Origin: JALHNI01 sp965229305
Lineage (GTDB): Bacteria > Acidobacteriota > Terriglobia > Bryobacterales > Bryobacteraceae
Direction: 5' to 3'
DNA length: 64,000 nucleotides
NCBI GenBank assembly: GCA_965229305.1
Contig: CBDDIZ010000036.1
Span: 124,001 to 188,000 of the forward strand
Below the pieces are notes generated by a model. That model ran no database searches. It was not told the DNA's origin and saw only the letters and a program-made list of their open reading frames with translations. Positions 43,817-52,521 of this stretch are shown here, in pieces. The translations under genes were made by a program, and so were the position numbers. The stretch's first letter is position 1. Every line of letters begins with the position of its first letter.

Positions 43817-45082
43817 ATGCAGCAGAAGCCCCTTTTCCACGGGTGGTGGATCACCATCTACGCATTTTTCACCTTCGGGCTCGCCGTGGGCATTCCCTAC
43901 TACGGCATGCCGTTCTTCTACACGTACTACACGAAGGCGTTTGGCTGGTCGCGGTCGGACATTACGTTCGGCTTTCCGATTGCGGCGCTGGTGACACTGT
44001 GGGTGGGTCCGCTGCTGGTGCATCGTTTCCAGCCGCGCAAGATGCTGCTGATCGGCTCCACGTGCTCGGCCTTAGCGTTCCTGGGCTTCGGAACGATGGG
44101 CAATTCCCTGCTCGTGTACAACGCGCTGTGGGTGCTCTACATGGTGGGCTACATCTTCTCTGGCCCCATCGCGCATCAGGTGCTGACGGCCAACTGGTTC
44201 AAGAACCAGCGGGGCAAGGCTATGGCGGTGGTGTACCTGGGCGTGGGTGTATTTGGCGGCGTGTCGTCCAAGTACATCGCGCAACCGCTGACTGAAGCGC
44301 TCGGCTTCCAAAACGCGCTGCTGACGATCGGCGGGCTGCTGCTGCTGATCTGGCCGATTTCGCTGTTCCTCATCAAGGACCGTCCCTCGGATTTGGGCCT
44401 TTTCCCCGACGGCGCGGACCAAGCGCACGCCGAAACGAAAGCAGCCCCGGCGCGTTGGGACGCCATCATCCGGGAACCGGCGTTCTGGCTCTTGCTGGTG
44501 GGCAGTGCCTGCTCGATCGGGTCGATCGGCTCGATCAATCAGCACATGAAATTCATCTTCCAGGACCAGGGCTTCAAGGATCCCAAGGTGCTCGATACGC
44601 TCTTCAGCAACGCGCTGCTGGTGATTCTGTTCTCCTCCATTGCCGGCCGGATCGTGATGGGCTACCTGGCGGACCGCTTCTCGAAGAAAGTCGTGATGTC
44701 GGTGACCTACCTGCTGGTGGCCGGTACCATCCCGCTCGTCACCACCGTTTCGCCCTCGAATCCCGAGATCGTCTACGTCTTTGCCGTGTTGTTCGGCTTC
44801 GGCATGGGCGCCGACTACATGCTGATCCCGCTGATGGCTGCTGAGAAGTTCGGCGTCAATTCCCTGGCCCGCGTGATGGCGATCATTCTGCCGACCGATA
44901 CCATCGGCCAGACGTGGTTCCCGTGGATTGTTTCAAAAATGCAGGAGCAAGGCGGTTACCCCGCGGCCCTGAAATTCGTCTTCCTGCTATCGGCGATCGG
45001 GGCGGTGGCCATCCTGATGCTGCCGAACCGCAAAGCCGCCAAGGATTCGGTCGGCGCTTTAGCCAAAGCGACGGGAGATTAA
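43817..45082 (+). CDS. MFS transporter (OFA/monocarboxylate-like)
   Basis: A 421-residue protein with twelve predicted membrane helices. HGWWITIYAFFTFGLAVGIP opens helix 1; GWSRSDITFGFPIAALV and KAMAVVYLGVGVFGG are typical of the monocarboxylate/oxalate:formate group. The central cytoplasmic loop (residues about 190-215) is charged. GRIVMGYLADRFSKK is the second-half signature. Substrate unknown; small organic acids are usual. The next gene, a sulfatase homologue, starts 12 bases on and may be co-transcribed. Confidence 0.85.
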   Translation: MQQKPLFHGWWITIYAFFTFGLAVGIPYYGMPFFYTYYTKAFGWSRSDITFGFPIAALVTLWVGPLLVHRFQPRKMLLIGSTCSALAFLGFGTMGNSLLVYNALWVLYMVGYIFSGPIAHQVLTANWFKNQRGKAMAVVYLGVGVFGGVSSKYIAQPLTEALGFQNALLTIGGLLLLIWPISLFLIKDRPSDLGLFPDGADQAHAETKAAPARWDAIIREPAFWLLLVGSACSIGSIGSINQHMKFIFQDQGFKDPKVLDTLFSNALLVILFSSIAGRIVMGYLADRFSKKVVMSVTYLLVAGTIPLVTTVSPSNPEIVYVFAVLFGFGMGADYMLIPLMAAEKFGVNSLARVMAIILPTDTIGQTWFPWIVSKMQEQGGYPAALKFVFLLSAIGAVAILMLPNRKAAKDSVGALAKATGD

Positions 45083-45094
45083 ACTAAAAGGACC

Positions 45095-46555
45095 ATGGAT
45101 CGCCGCCAGTTACTTGGCGTTTCACTCGCTGCCTCTGTTGCCAGCGCGGCGACGCCGCGACTCAATGTGCTGTTGATCACCATGTCCGACCTGCGGCCGG
45201 ACCTGGGATGCTACGGCCATCTCATCGCGCAGACGCCTCACCTGGATGCGCTGGCCAGCCGCGGCACCGCCTTTACGCGCGCCTACTGCCAGTTTGCGAG
45301 CGCCAGCCAATCGCGCTCGTCGTTCTTTACCGGCCGACGTCCGGACACCACGCGCATCTTCGACACGCAAACTCACTTCCGCCGCCACCTGCCGAACGCG
45401 GTCACGCTGCCCCAGGCGTTTCGCCAGGCGGGCTACGTCACCACCGCCTTTGGGCGCGTTTTCCACAACGGCCTGAACGACTACGAGTCGTGGTCGATTC
45501 CGGCGTGGTTCCCGAACGGCAGCCCGTGGAATTCGCCGGAAAATTCGGCGCGCGCGCGCAAGTTCCGCGAGAATCTGGAGGCGCGCGGTTGGAAGAACGC
45601 CCTGTTGCGGCGCAGCCGCGAGGAGTTGGGGCCGAGTTGGGAGTCGCGCGACGTCTCCGACGATGCGCTGCCGGACGGGCAAACGGCGGTGAACGCCATT
45701 CAGGCGCTCAACTTCCTGAAGGATCAGACCTTCTTCATGGCGATCGGCTTCCAGAAGCCGCATCTACCGCTCGTAGTGCCGAAGCGCTACTTCGACATTT
45801 ACAAGAAGCGCAAGTTCGAGTTGGTGGATTATGCCCCGCCGCCGGCCAAAGTGCCGCCGGTGGCATTGCACGACAATCCCGTGCTGCGCAGCTACAAAGA
45901 CATTCCGGAGAAGGGGCCGATCCCCGAGGCGAAAGCCATTGAAGTGATCCGCGCCTACTATGCGGGGATCAGCTATTCGGATGCTCAGGTGGGCCGGGTA
46001 ATGAAAGCGCTCGACCGCAATGGTCTGCGCGACAACACCATTGTCGTCGTCTGCGGCGACAACGGCTGGCAGTTGGGCAACCATGGCCTGTGGAATAAGC
46101 ACTCGAACTTCGAAAAGGCCGTCCGGACGACGCTGATTGTGTCCTCGCCGAAGCAAAAGCAACGCGGAGTGCGGGCCGATGGCCTGGCCGAGTTGGTCGA
46201 CCTTTACCCGACGCTGGGCCACTTGGCTGGCATCGCCACGCCTAAGGATCTCGAAGGCCGCAACCTGTCGCCGATTCTCGATAATGCCGCGAAGAAGGTG
46301 AAGTCGGCCGCCTTCAGCCAGTTTCCGCGCAACGTGGAAGGCGTGGGCACGGTGATGGGCTACACCATCCGAACCGAGCGGCACCGCTACACGGTTTGGC
46401 GCGCGATGGACCCCGCCAAGACCTTCCGCGTGGACGAGTTATACGACTACGTCGCCGACCCGCAGGAGACCGTCAACGTGGTCGATCAACCCGAATACGC
46501 CAAAGTCCGCCAGGAGTTGCGGAACCGGCTGAACGCCGGCTGGCGCGCCGCCTAA
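45095..46555 (+). CDS. Sulfatase-family protein lacking the nucleophile residue
   Basis: A 486-residue exported protein (MDRRQLLGVSLAASVASAAT). The fold and late blocks are iduronate-2-sulfatase-like: LNVLLITMSDLRPDLGCYG, FFTGRRPDTTRIFD, FFMAIGFQKPHLPLVVPKRY, and CGDNGWQLGNHGLWNKHSNF. However, the usual CxPSR sequence reads ASQSR (residues 70-74), so the Cys/Ser converted to formylglycine is Ala 70; and the usual DD metal pair is SD (residues 31-32). The later metal Asp-Asn and the catalytic Lys remain. It is probably a catalytically dead or re-purposed sulfatase. It is next to an MFS transporter. Confidence 0.88.
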   Translation: MDRRQLLGVSLAASVASAATPRLNVLLITMSDLRPDLGCYGHLIAQTPHLDALASRGTAFTRAYCQFASASQSRSSFFTGRRPDTTRIFDTQTHFRRHLPNAVTLPQAFRQAGYVTTAFGRVFHNGLNDYESWSIPAWFPNGSPWNSPENSARARKFRENLEARGWKNALLRRSREELGPSWESRDVSDDALPDGQTAVNAIQALNFLKDQTFFMAIGFQKPHLPLVVPKRYFDIYKKRKFELVDYAPPPAKVPPVALHDNPVLRSYKDIPEKGPIPEAKAIEVIRAYYAGISYSDAQVGRVMKALDRNGLRDNTIVVVCGDNGWQLGNHGLWNKHSNFEKAVRTTLIVSSPKQKQRGVRADGLAELVDLYPTLGHLAGIATPKDLEGRNLSPILDNAAKKVKSAAFSQFPRNVEGVGTVMGYTIRTERHRYTVWRAMDPAKTFRVDELYDYVADPQETVNVVDQPEYAKVRQELRNRLNAGWRAA

Positions 46556-46598
46556 AATCTGACGGAACATCGGACGCCCGGTCGCCGTAAAGGCTGAC

Positions 46599-47369
46599 AT
46601 GTGGCAACATCTGCGCCAAATCTGGACCGAAGGACGTCGCGAGCGCCCACGGGGCTTTCTCGCTGACTGGTCGCTCACCTTCCTAGTGATCACCTTCGGC
46701 ACCACGAGTCTTTTGCACGCCTTTGTGGTGCCCAGCGGCTCCATGGAAAGCACGATCCTGGTGGGGGATCATGTGCTGGTGGACCGTCTGGCTTACGCCT
46801 CCGAACAGCCGTCAGCCATCCTGCCGTACCGGCCGGTGGAGCGCGGCGACATCATCGTCTTTCTCTACCCCGAAGATCCGCGGACGTTCTACGTCAAGCG
46901 GGTGATCGGGCTGCCCGGCGATCGGCTGCATCTTGAAAACGGCCAGGTGATCCGCAACGGCAAGCGTCTGGTGGAGCCCTATACGCAGTTCGTGCCCCGG
47001 CCCCCGGACACGTTCCGCGATAGCTTCCCGGCCGGCGCCGAGGCGGCCAGCGTCTCACCGCGCGGCCTGGACATGCTGACTCACCACGTGAAGAACGGGG
47101 AACTGGTGGTGCCCGAGGGCATGTATTTCGCCATGGGCGACAATCGCAATAATTCGTCCGATAGCCGCTATTGGGGTCTGGTGCCGCGCAAGAACATTGT
47201 GGGCAAGCCGGCCCTGGTTTACTGGTCCTACGACGCGGGCGAGAACTATCCCACCGATTGGGAACTAAAGCACCTAGCGGACCTCGCCATGAACTTCTTC
47301 ACCAAGACGCGCTGGGAGCGGACGTTTTCCGTCCCCAAGTCGATGGCCGCGCAGGAGGTGGCGCCGTGA
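46599..47369 (+). CDS. lepB: Signal peptidase I
   Basis: A 256-residue membrane serine peptidase that removes signal peptides after export. One N-terminal membrane helix (WSLTFLVITFGTTSLLHAFV) precedes the nucleophile in VPSGSMESTILVGDHVLVDR; the general-base lysine lies in FYVKRVIGLPGDRLHLENG; the final box is MYFAMGDNRNNSSDSRYWG. The length and insert between boxes are normal. The TGA overlaps the GTG start of the next gene (GTGA), and two small membrane proteins follow in the same operon. Confidence 0.95.
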   Translation: MWQHLRQIWTEGRRERPRGFLADWSLTFLVITFGTTSLLHAFVVPSGSMESTILVGDHVLVDRLAYASEQPSAILPYRPVERGDIIVFLYPEDPRTFYVKRVIGLPGDRLHLENGQVIRNGKRLVEPYTQFVPRPPDTFRDSFPAGAEAASVSPRGLDMLTHHVKNGELVVPEGMYFAMGDNRNNSSDSRYWGLVPRKNIVGKPALVYWSYDAGENYPTDWELKHLADLAMNFFTKTRWERTFSVPKSMAAQEVAP

Positions 47370-47743
47370 ATCCAATCACGTTGGCTTTGGGTTGGCTGGT
47401 GCCCGGCGCGGCGCATTGGCGTCAGGGACACCGCGGGAAGGCACTGGCTTTCGGCGCGATGGTGCTGACGCTGGTGGCCAGTGGCTGGTACCTGCAGGGC
47501 TCGAACGCCATGCCCAGCACAGCCGAATTGCAGGGCGTTGACGGAACGGCCCGGGTGATGTTTCTCGGTGGGGCAATGGTGAAGGTGCTGGCCGGCCTTC
47601 CTTACTTCCTGCTCTCCTGGGCCGGCTACTCGCAGAGCTTTCTTGCCGGCATCGATCATGAATACGGCACCAAGCTGCTAGCGATGGCGGGGTTGGTGAA
47701 TCTGCTGGCGCTCAGCGACGCCGCCGGGAAGGAGAAGGCATGA
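47366..47743 (+). CDS. Small membrane protein downstream of lepB (DUF6677-like)
   Basis: A 125-residue protein starting at GTG (VNPITLALGWLVPGAAHWRQ), which overlaps the lepB stop. It has three hydrophobic segments (GKALAFGAMVLTLVASGWYL, VMFLGGAMVKVLAGLPYFLL, LLAMAGLVNLLAL). The N-terminal pattern P-G-x-x-H-x-x-x-G-x-x-G-K-A resembles TM2/DUF6677-like proteins. Function unknown; translational coupling suggests a link with secretion or envelope biogenesis. Confidence 0.7.
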   Translation: MNPITLALGWLVPGAAHWRQGHRGKALAFGAMVLTLVASGWYLQGSNAMPSTAELQGVDGTARVMFLGGAMVKVLAGLPYFLLSWAGYSQSFLAGIDHEYGTKLLAMAGLVNLLALSDAAGKEKA

Positions 47744-47913
47744 ATCCGCATTTGATCTTCACGCTAGCGGGCTTGGTCGTGATTGCGGCGTGCACGGCGT
47801 TGCTGGGAGCCGATAGCCGGGCCAACCACTGGCGGCGGTTCGTCTACAACCTGACGGCGGGCGTCACCTGGATCTGGGCGGCGGCCTGGACGATGCGTTG
47901 GCTGCACGGCTAA
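47740..47913 (+). CDS. 57-residue membrane protein
   Basis: Starts with ATG overlapping the previous stop (ATGA). The product, beginning MNPHLIFTLAGLVVIAACTA, has an N-terminal helix, a basic loop (SRANHWRRFVYN) and a Trp-rich second helix (WIWAAAWTMRWL). The position and overlap argue that it is real. No family is recognised. It forms the third gene of the lepB operon. Confidence 0.6.
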   Translation: MNPHLIFTLAGLVVIAACTALLGADSRANHWRRFVYNLTAGVTWIWAAAWTMRWLHG

Positions 47914-48043
47914 AGGCGTTCACAACGAATTGCGAATGCGCGCACATCGCCGTATCCGTTTGTTTTAGAAGACACTTAGCCGCCGCCGCACCCGCCGCCG
48001 GCGGCTCTTGATTTGGTGGCTCGCCGATAGACTGGGACCAGCC

Positions 48044-48925
48044 ATGAATCCGAGCCAATTCGTCGATACGCGGTTCGTCGACTTTCCCCGCGAGAACCCG
48101 TTCCTCACCAACGTGCGCCAGCGCTACGGCCTGCCACTGGAGACGCCGGTCGCCGAGAGCCTGGTGAGCATCCAGGTCCGCCTGCCCCAGGCGAGTCCCC
48201 TGCTATGGGACCGTGCCACCAGCATGCCGCGAACGCCGCATCGCCGTAAGATGCTGCGGGCGGTATCGCTCACGCTGCAGCAGACTCTGCGCGCCTGGCT
48301 GCCGTATCTGTGGCTCTCGGTCCCGGCCAATTGGGAGGATCGTGACCTGCTGTGGCCGCTGATGATTTACGCCTCATCGCGCACCTTTAAACCGATCTCG
48401 CGGCAGACCTACGCCTTTGACCGGCTGTGCCCGGATACGATTCCGGCGTTACTGCGCTCCAGCCTGCCCCGGCTGAAAGCGTGGGTTCCGAACCTCCTGG
48501 CGGTGACCCACCATCGTCCCGATTCGCGCGACGAATTCCACCTGCGGCAACTGATTCACGTCATCAAGGACAACGCCTTCGACGCGCAGCCGTTGCTCCG
48601 TTTGCTGATGCACGAGGAGAAGCTCATCACCGCGTTCATGGACTTGGCCGACGGCCATTCGCACCGGAACGACGTCCGGCTGTTCGGGCGCGAGCTCTAC
48701 CGGCATCTCAGCCGTTTCTACCGCAATGCAGACTTCAGCTTCCTCTCGCCGCTGCTGATGATGGAGATCGAGAATACGCTGGCGGTCTATCTGCTGGACC
48801 GGGAGATTCTCGAGGCCGAATTGACGCTGAATACGCCGCCGCCCGGCACGCGGGCCGAGCGACTGCCGCGGCCGGCCTTCCTCTATCGGCAACCAAATCG
48901 CGTCCCGTCCGTCCAAAGCAAGTGA
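48044..48925 (+). CDS. Hypothetical protein, family not recognised
   Basis: A 293-residue soluble protein without signal or membrane helices. It is rich in Arg, Leu and Pro and probably mostly helical: RRKMLRAVSLTLQQTLRAWL, LLRLLMHEEKLITAFMDLAD, LYRHLSRFYRNADFSFLSPL. Two hydrophobic patches (LRAWLPYLWLSVPANW) could be buried. The ATG at 48044 is preferred over upstream TTG codons. Base and codon use resemble the neighbours, so it is not obviously foreign. It lies between the lepB operon and a parvulin gene; function cannot be stated. Confidence 0.65.
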   Translation: MNPSQFVDTRFVDFPRENPFLTNVRQRYGLPLETPVAESLVSIQVRLPQASPLLWDRATSMPRTPHRRKMLRAVSLTLQQTLRAWLPYLWLSVPANWEDRDLLWPLMIYASSRTFKPISRQTYAFDRLCPDTIPALLRSSLPRLKAWVPNLLAVTHHRPDSRDEFHLRQLIHVIKDNAFDAQPLLRLLMHEEKLITAFMDLADGHSHRNDVRLFGRELYRHLSRFYRNADFSFLSPLLMMEIENTLAVYLLDREILEAELTLNTPPPGTRAERLPRPAFLYRQPNRVPSVQSK

Positions 48926-48955
48926 CGCGCGCTGCCGCTACACTGGAGTTACCGC

Positions 48956-49825
48956 ATGAAATTGTTTGCCTTACCGCTCATGTTGAGCGTTGCCCTGTGG
49001 GCGCAGTCGGCTAAGCCCGCCGAAAAACCCGCCGAGAAGCCCGCGCCCAAGTTAACCGACGTGGTGGCCACGATCAACGGCCAAACCTGGACGCGCGCCG
49101 ACCTCGAAGAGTACATCGATGCCCTGCCCCAGGACCGGCAGATGATCTACCAGACCAATCCGCAGGAGTTCCTGCGTCAGTTGGCCATCCTGGAATACAT
49201 GGCGCAACTGGCGGATAAAGAAAACGTGCTGGCAGATCCGCGCTTCAAATATCGTTACCGCTTCGAACGCAGCCGCATGATGGGCGACTTTATTCAGCAG
49301 AAGAAGCAGAACGCCATTCAGGCCACCGACGCCGAGATTGAAGCGGCCTACAAGAAAAACGCCGACAAGTACACCACCGCGAAGGTGCGCATGATCTACA
49401 TCTCCTTCGCCGCTCCGCCCGCCCAGGGTACCCGCGAAGCGGATGCCAAAGCCAAAGCCGACGAAATCTACCAGAAGCTCAAGAGCGGCGGCGACTTCAT
49501 CCAACTGGTGAAGGCGCACTCGGAGCAACTGAAGGAACAGGACGGTAGCCTGGGCTTGCTCACCAAGGCCGACGCGATTCCGGACGCCATCAAGAACGTC
49601 ATCTTCGCGTTGAAGAAAGGCGAGTTCAGCACGCCAGTCCGCCATGACAACGGTTACTATCTGTTTCTGTGCGAAGACTATACGGTGCAGGCTCTCGCCG
49701 ACGTCCGCGATGCCATTTCGGCCGATGTGCGGGGCGGCAAGTTCCGCGAATGGTTCACCGAGGAGTCGAAGAAGTCCAAGGTGGAATTTCTGCGGGAAGA
49801 CTACTTCAAGCCGACGATCAAATAA
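48956..49825 (+). CDS. Periplasmic parvulin-type peptidyl-prolyl isomerase
   Basis: A 289-residue protein with signal peptide MKLFALPLMLSVALWAQ and a Lys/Pro-rich linker (AEKPAEKPAPK). A SurA-like N-domain (VATINGQTWTRADLEEYIDA, LRQLAILEYMAQLADKE) is followed by a parvulin fold (KVRMIYISFAAPPAQG, IYQKLKSGGDFIQLVKAHSE, DGSLGLLTKADAIPDAIKNV, KKGEFSTPVRHDNGYYLFL). It helps fold exported proteins. The next gene, a HEXXH protein, starts 3 bases after it. Confidence 0.88.
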   Translation: MKLFALPLMLSVALWAQSAKPAEKPAEKPAPKLTDVVATINGQTWTRADLEEYIDALPQDRQMIYQTNPQEFLRQLAILEYMAQLADKENVLADPRFKYRYRFERSRMMGDFIQQKKQNAIQATDAEIEAAYKKNADKYTTAKVRMIYISFAAPPAQGTREADAKAKADEIYQKLKSGGDFIQLVKAHSEQLKEQDGSLGLLTKADAIPDAIKNVIFALKKGEFSTPVRHDNGYYLFLCEDYTVQALADVRDAISADVRGGKFREWFTEESKKSKVEFLREDYFKPTIK

Positions 49826-49828
49826 GGC

Positions 49829-50314
49829 GTGCGGATTTCGTTTGAGCCGGAGCTAAAAGCGACGCGGGGCAAACTGGTCTCCGGCGGCGCGGCCGGCGCT
49901 GCGGTTCATGCGGGGTCTTTTCTGCGGGAACGGCGGATCGTGCTCGACACGGAGTTGCTGAGGGACGCCCCCGAATTGGTCCGGATCCTGACGCATGAGC
50001 TCTTTCACTTTGTGTGGCGCAGGCTCGACAACGACAGCCGGCGCAGTTGGGAAGACTTGGTGCGGCAGCAGTTGGCGCAACCGGGCGAGCTAGGCTGGTC
50101 CGCCGAGTGGCGGAAACAGGCGTTAAGCAAAGCCGACGCGCGAACGCGCAGCCGGCGTTGGCGCGAGTATGTGTGCGAGAGTTTTTGCGATTCGGCGGCG
50201 TGGTATTTCTCCGATCGCCGGCGGCATCCGGAATATACGCTGCCGTCGCCGTATCGGCGGCATCGCCGGGCGTGGTTGGCGCATCTGATTTCTGAAAGGC
50301 AGCTTCCTCTGTAA
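49829..50314 (+). CDS. HEXXH zinc-metalloprotease-like protein
   Basis: A 161-residue protein starting at GTG (49829), preceded by AAGG. The zincin motif is LVRILTHELFHFVW (HELFH), and EYVCESFCDSAAWYF offers a third metal ligand about 80 residues later. The protein is short and has no signal or membrane helix. Related small proteins occur in Acidobacteria, but I cannot name the family. It lies between parvulin and TlpA-like genes and overlaps the next start (TAATG). Confidence 0.6.
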   Translation: MRISFEPELKATRGKLVSGGAAGAAVHAGSFLRERRIVLDTELLRDAPELVRILTHELFHFVWRRLDNDSRRSWEDLVRQQLAQPGELGWSAEWRKQALSKADARTRSRRWREYVCESFCDSAAWYFSDRRRHPEYTLPSPYRRHRRAWLAHLISERQLPL

Positions 50315-50883
50315 TGGCTCGATATACTACGACTATGCGCGCGCTTTTATTGGCACCTTTGCTCGTGGCCCTGGTAGGTTGCGTGGCGACCACGAAGGCC
50401 GGCGCCCCAGTGAAGCCCGAATCGCAGCGCAAGAAGGCCCCGGAGTTCGCCCTGAAGGACTCGAACGGCCAACCGGTGAGGCTCTCGGACTACAAGGGCA
50501 AGGTGGTGCTGCTGAACTTCTGGGCCACCTGGTGCGGCCCGTGCAAGATTGAGATTCCCTGGTTCATCGACTTTGAACAGCGCCTGAAGGACCAGGGCTT
50601 CGCCGTAGTCGGCGTGGCGATGGACGACGAAGGCTGGGAAGCCGTGAAGCCCTACCTCGACACCAAGAAGGTGAACTATCGGGTGGTGATGGGTGACGAC
50701 TCCGTTGCAAATTTGTATGGCGGCGTGGAGTCCTTACCGACCACGTTTATCCTCGACCGCGATGGCCGCATTGCCAGGACGCATGTGGGCTTAGTGAGCA
50801 AGAGTGAATATGAAAAAGACATTCAAGAACTTCTGCAACAAAAACGCGCCGCTGCTGCTCCTCTTGAGCTCGCTGGCCGCTAA
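50314..50883 (+). CDS. TlpA-like thioredoxin-fold lipoprotein
   Basis: A 189-residue protein (or 182 from the second ATG at 50335). Lipoprotein signal: MRALLLAPLLVALVGC. The thioredoxin fold has KVVLLNFWATWCGPCKIEIP with the WCGPC active site, VVGVAMDDEGWEAVKPYL and the cis-Pro in VESLPTTFILDRDGRI. It probably keeps periplasmic thiols or cytochrome c cysteines reduced. It overlaps the DsbD N-domain gene by about 74 bases, and the two probably act in one electron relay. Confidence 0.9.
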   Translation: MARYTTTMRALLLAPLLVALVGCVATTKAGAPVKPESQRKKAPEFALKDSNGQPVRLSDYKGKVVLLNFWATWCGPCKIEIPWFIDFEQRLKDQGFAVVGVAMDDEGWEAVKPYLDTKKVNYRVVMGDDSVANLYGGVESLPTTFILDRDGRIARTHVGLVSKSEYEKDIQELLQQKRAAAAPLELAGR

Positions 50884-51298
50884 CGCGGCCCAAGCCCCCG
50901 CGATTCTGACGGTGACGCCGCCCGAGCGAGCCACCGTGAAGCGTGGCTCGACGGTGACCGCCAAGCTCGGCCTGAAAGTGGCGCCGGGGTTCCATGTGAA
51001 CTCGAACGCGCCGCTCGACGAGTATCTGATCCCGCTGCGGCTCACCTGGCAGGCCGCGCCGTTCGAAGTGAAGAGCATCGATTTTCCGGCGGCCAAGCAA
51101 GAGAAGTCCGAGTTCAGCCCCAAGCCGATCGCCGTGTTTGACGGGGCCTTTGAGATCTCGAGCAAATTCACCGTGCCGGCCACCGCGCCCGTGGGAGCCG
51201 GCTTCATCACCGGCAAGCTGCGCTACCAGGGCTGCAACGCCACCACCTGCTACCCGCCCAAGACGATCGACGTCAAGTTCAGCTACGATCTGCAGTGA
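50810..51298 (+). CDS. Stand-alone DsbD N-terminal-like domain protein
   Basis: A 162-residue exported protein (ATG at 50810; a GTG two codons upstream is possible). After the signal (NKNAPLLLLLSSLAANAAQA) the sequence folds like the periplasmic alpha domain of DsbD (PERATVKRGSTVTAKLGLKV, GFHVNSNAPLDEYLIP). The redox pair lies in the C-terminal block YQGCNATTCYPPKTID. The membrane and gamma domains of DsbD are absent, so it needs a separate electron donor; the preceding TlpA-like lipoprotein is the obvious candidate. Confidence 0.8.
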   Translation: MKKTFKNFCNKNAPLLLLLSSLAANAAQAPAILTVTPPERATVKRGSTVTAKLGLKVAPGFHVNSNAPLDEYLIPLRLTWQAAPFEVKSIDFPAAKQEKSEFSPKPIAVFDGAFEISSKFTVPATAPVGAGFITGKLRYQGCNATTCYPPKTIDVKFSYDLQ

Positions 51299-52521
51299 TG
51301 GCGACTATCTTCCACGTCGACATGGATGCGTTTTTCGTGTCGGTGGAAGAGTTGTATGACCCGTCGCTCAAAGGCAAAGCCGTCGTCGTGGGTGGCCAGG
51401 CTCATGAACGCGGCGTCGTGTCGGCCGCCTCCTATGAAGCGCGCAAATTCGGCGTACATTCGGCCATGCCCCTGCGGCAGGCTGCGAAGCTTTGCCCGCA
51501 CGCCATCTTCCTGAGCGGCCATCGCGAACGCTACACGGAGTGGTCAGCGAAGGTGCGCACTGTACTCGACAGCTTCACGCCCCTGGTGGAGATGGCCTCC
51601 ATCGACGAAGCCTACCTCGACATGTCCGGCACCGAGCGCCTCCACGGACCGCCCTTGCAAGCGGCGCATCGTCTGCACGAAGCGGTGCAGCAACAGACTC
51701 AGTTGAACTGCTCCATCGGCGTGGCCGCCTCGCGGCTGGTGGCGAAGATCGCTTCCGACCAGGCTAAGCGCAACGGCATTCTCCACGTCCTGCCCGGCCA
51801 GGAGGCGACGTTCCTCGCCCCGCTCGACATTCATCGGATTCCGGGCGTGGGAGAAGCCACTGGGCAGAGCCTGAATCGTCTGGGCGTGCGCAAGGTGGGC
51901 GATCTGGCCGCGCTCGATGAGGACGTGCTGACCAGCCGCTTCGGCAAGCTGGGCTTGGCCCTGGCCGGAAAAGCGCGCGGCGAGGATGCCGGCGGCTGGT
52001 ACGACACCGCGATCGGCGAGGATGGCGGACCCAAGTCGATCTCGCACGAACATACTTACACTGAGGACACCGCGACCGCCGAGTTACTCGAGAGCACCAT
52101 CGCTAAGCTGAGCGAGATGGTGGCGCGACGCTTACGGGACCACGCCCTCTATGCGCGCACCGTGCAGTTGAAGCTGCGCTACGACGACTTCTCCACCATC
52201 ACACGAGCCCACAGCCTGGACCATCCCACCCAACTGGATACCGAGATCGTGCGCGAGGCCCGTGCTCTGTTCCGCACCAACTGGCGTCTCGGCCGCAAGG
52301 TGCGCCTGCTGGGCGTGCAGGTTTCGAACTTCAGCGAATCGGGCGGCCAGATGAGTTTGCTGTCGGCGCCGCAGGACGAGAAATGGCAGAAGGCGCTATC
52401 GGCGGTGGATAAGCTGCGCGGACGCTTCGGCGACACCACGGTGTCGCTGGCCGTCGGCATGCAAGGCGACTTCCGCCGCCGCGTGCACGACGCCAAGGAA
52501 CATACCAAGCCCAAGACTTAG
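51298..52521 (+). CDS. dinB: DNA polymerase IV (Y-family)
   Basis: A 407-residue translesion polymerase. Catalytic motifs: IFHVDMDAFFVSVEELYDPS near the N-terminus, ASIDEAYLDMSGTERL, and CSIGVAASRLVAKIASDQAK. Helix-hairpin-helix IHRIPGVGEATGQSL follows, then the little-finger domain (ARTVQLKLRYDDFSTITRAH). QMSLLSAPQDEKWQKALSAV is a possible clamp-binding site. The ATG overlaps the DsbD-domain stop (TGATG). No LexA-like box is visible upstream, as the gene is inside an operon. Confidence 0.93.
   Translation: MATIFHVDMDAFFVSVEELYDPSLKGKAVVVGGQAHERGVVSAASYEARKFGVHSAMPLRQAAKLCPHAIFLSGHRERYTEWSAKVRTVLDSFTPLVEMASIDEAYLDMSGTERLHGPPLQAAHRLHEAVQQQTQLNCSIGVAASRLVAKIASDQAKRNGILHVLPGQEATFLAPLDIHRIPGVGEATGQSLNRLGVRKVGDLAALDEDVLTSRFGKLGLALAGKARGEDAGGWYDTAIGEDGGPKSISHEHTYTEDTATAELLESTIAKLSEMVARRLRDHALYARTVQLKLRYDDFSTITRAHSLDHPTQLDTEIVREARALFRTNWRLGRKVRLLGVQVSNFSESGGQMSLLSAPQDEKWQKALSAVDKLRGRFGDTTVSLAVGMQGDFRRRVHDAKEHTKPKT

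Noticed and set aside
47980..48006. GCCGCC-rich palindrome before the hypothetical gene as terminator
   Set aside because: The repeat is a simple GC triplet run, and no T tract follows on either strand.
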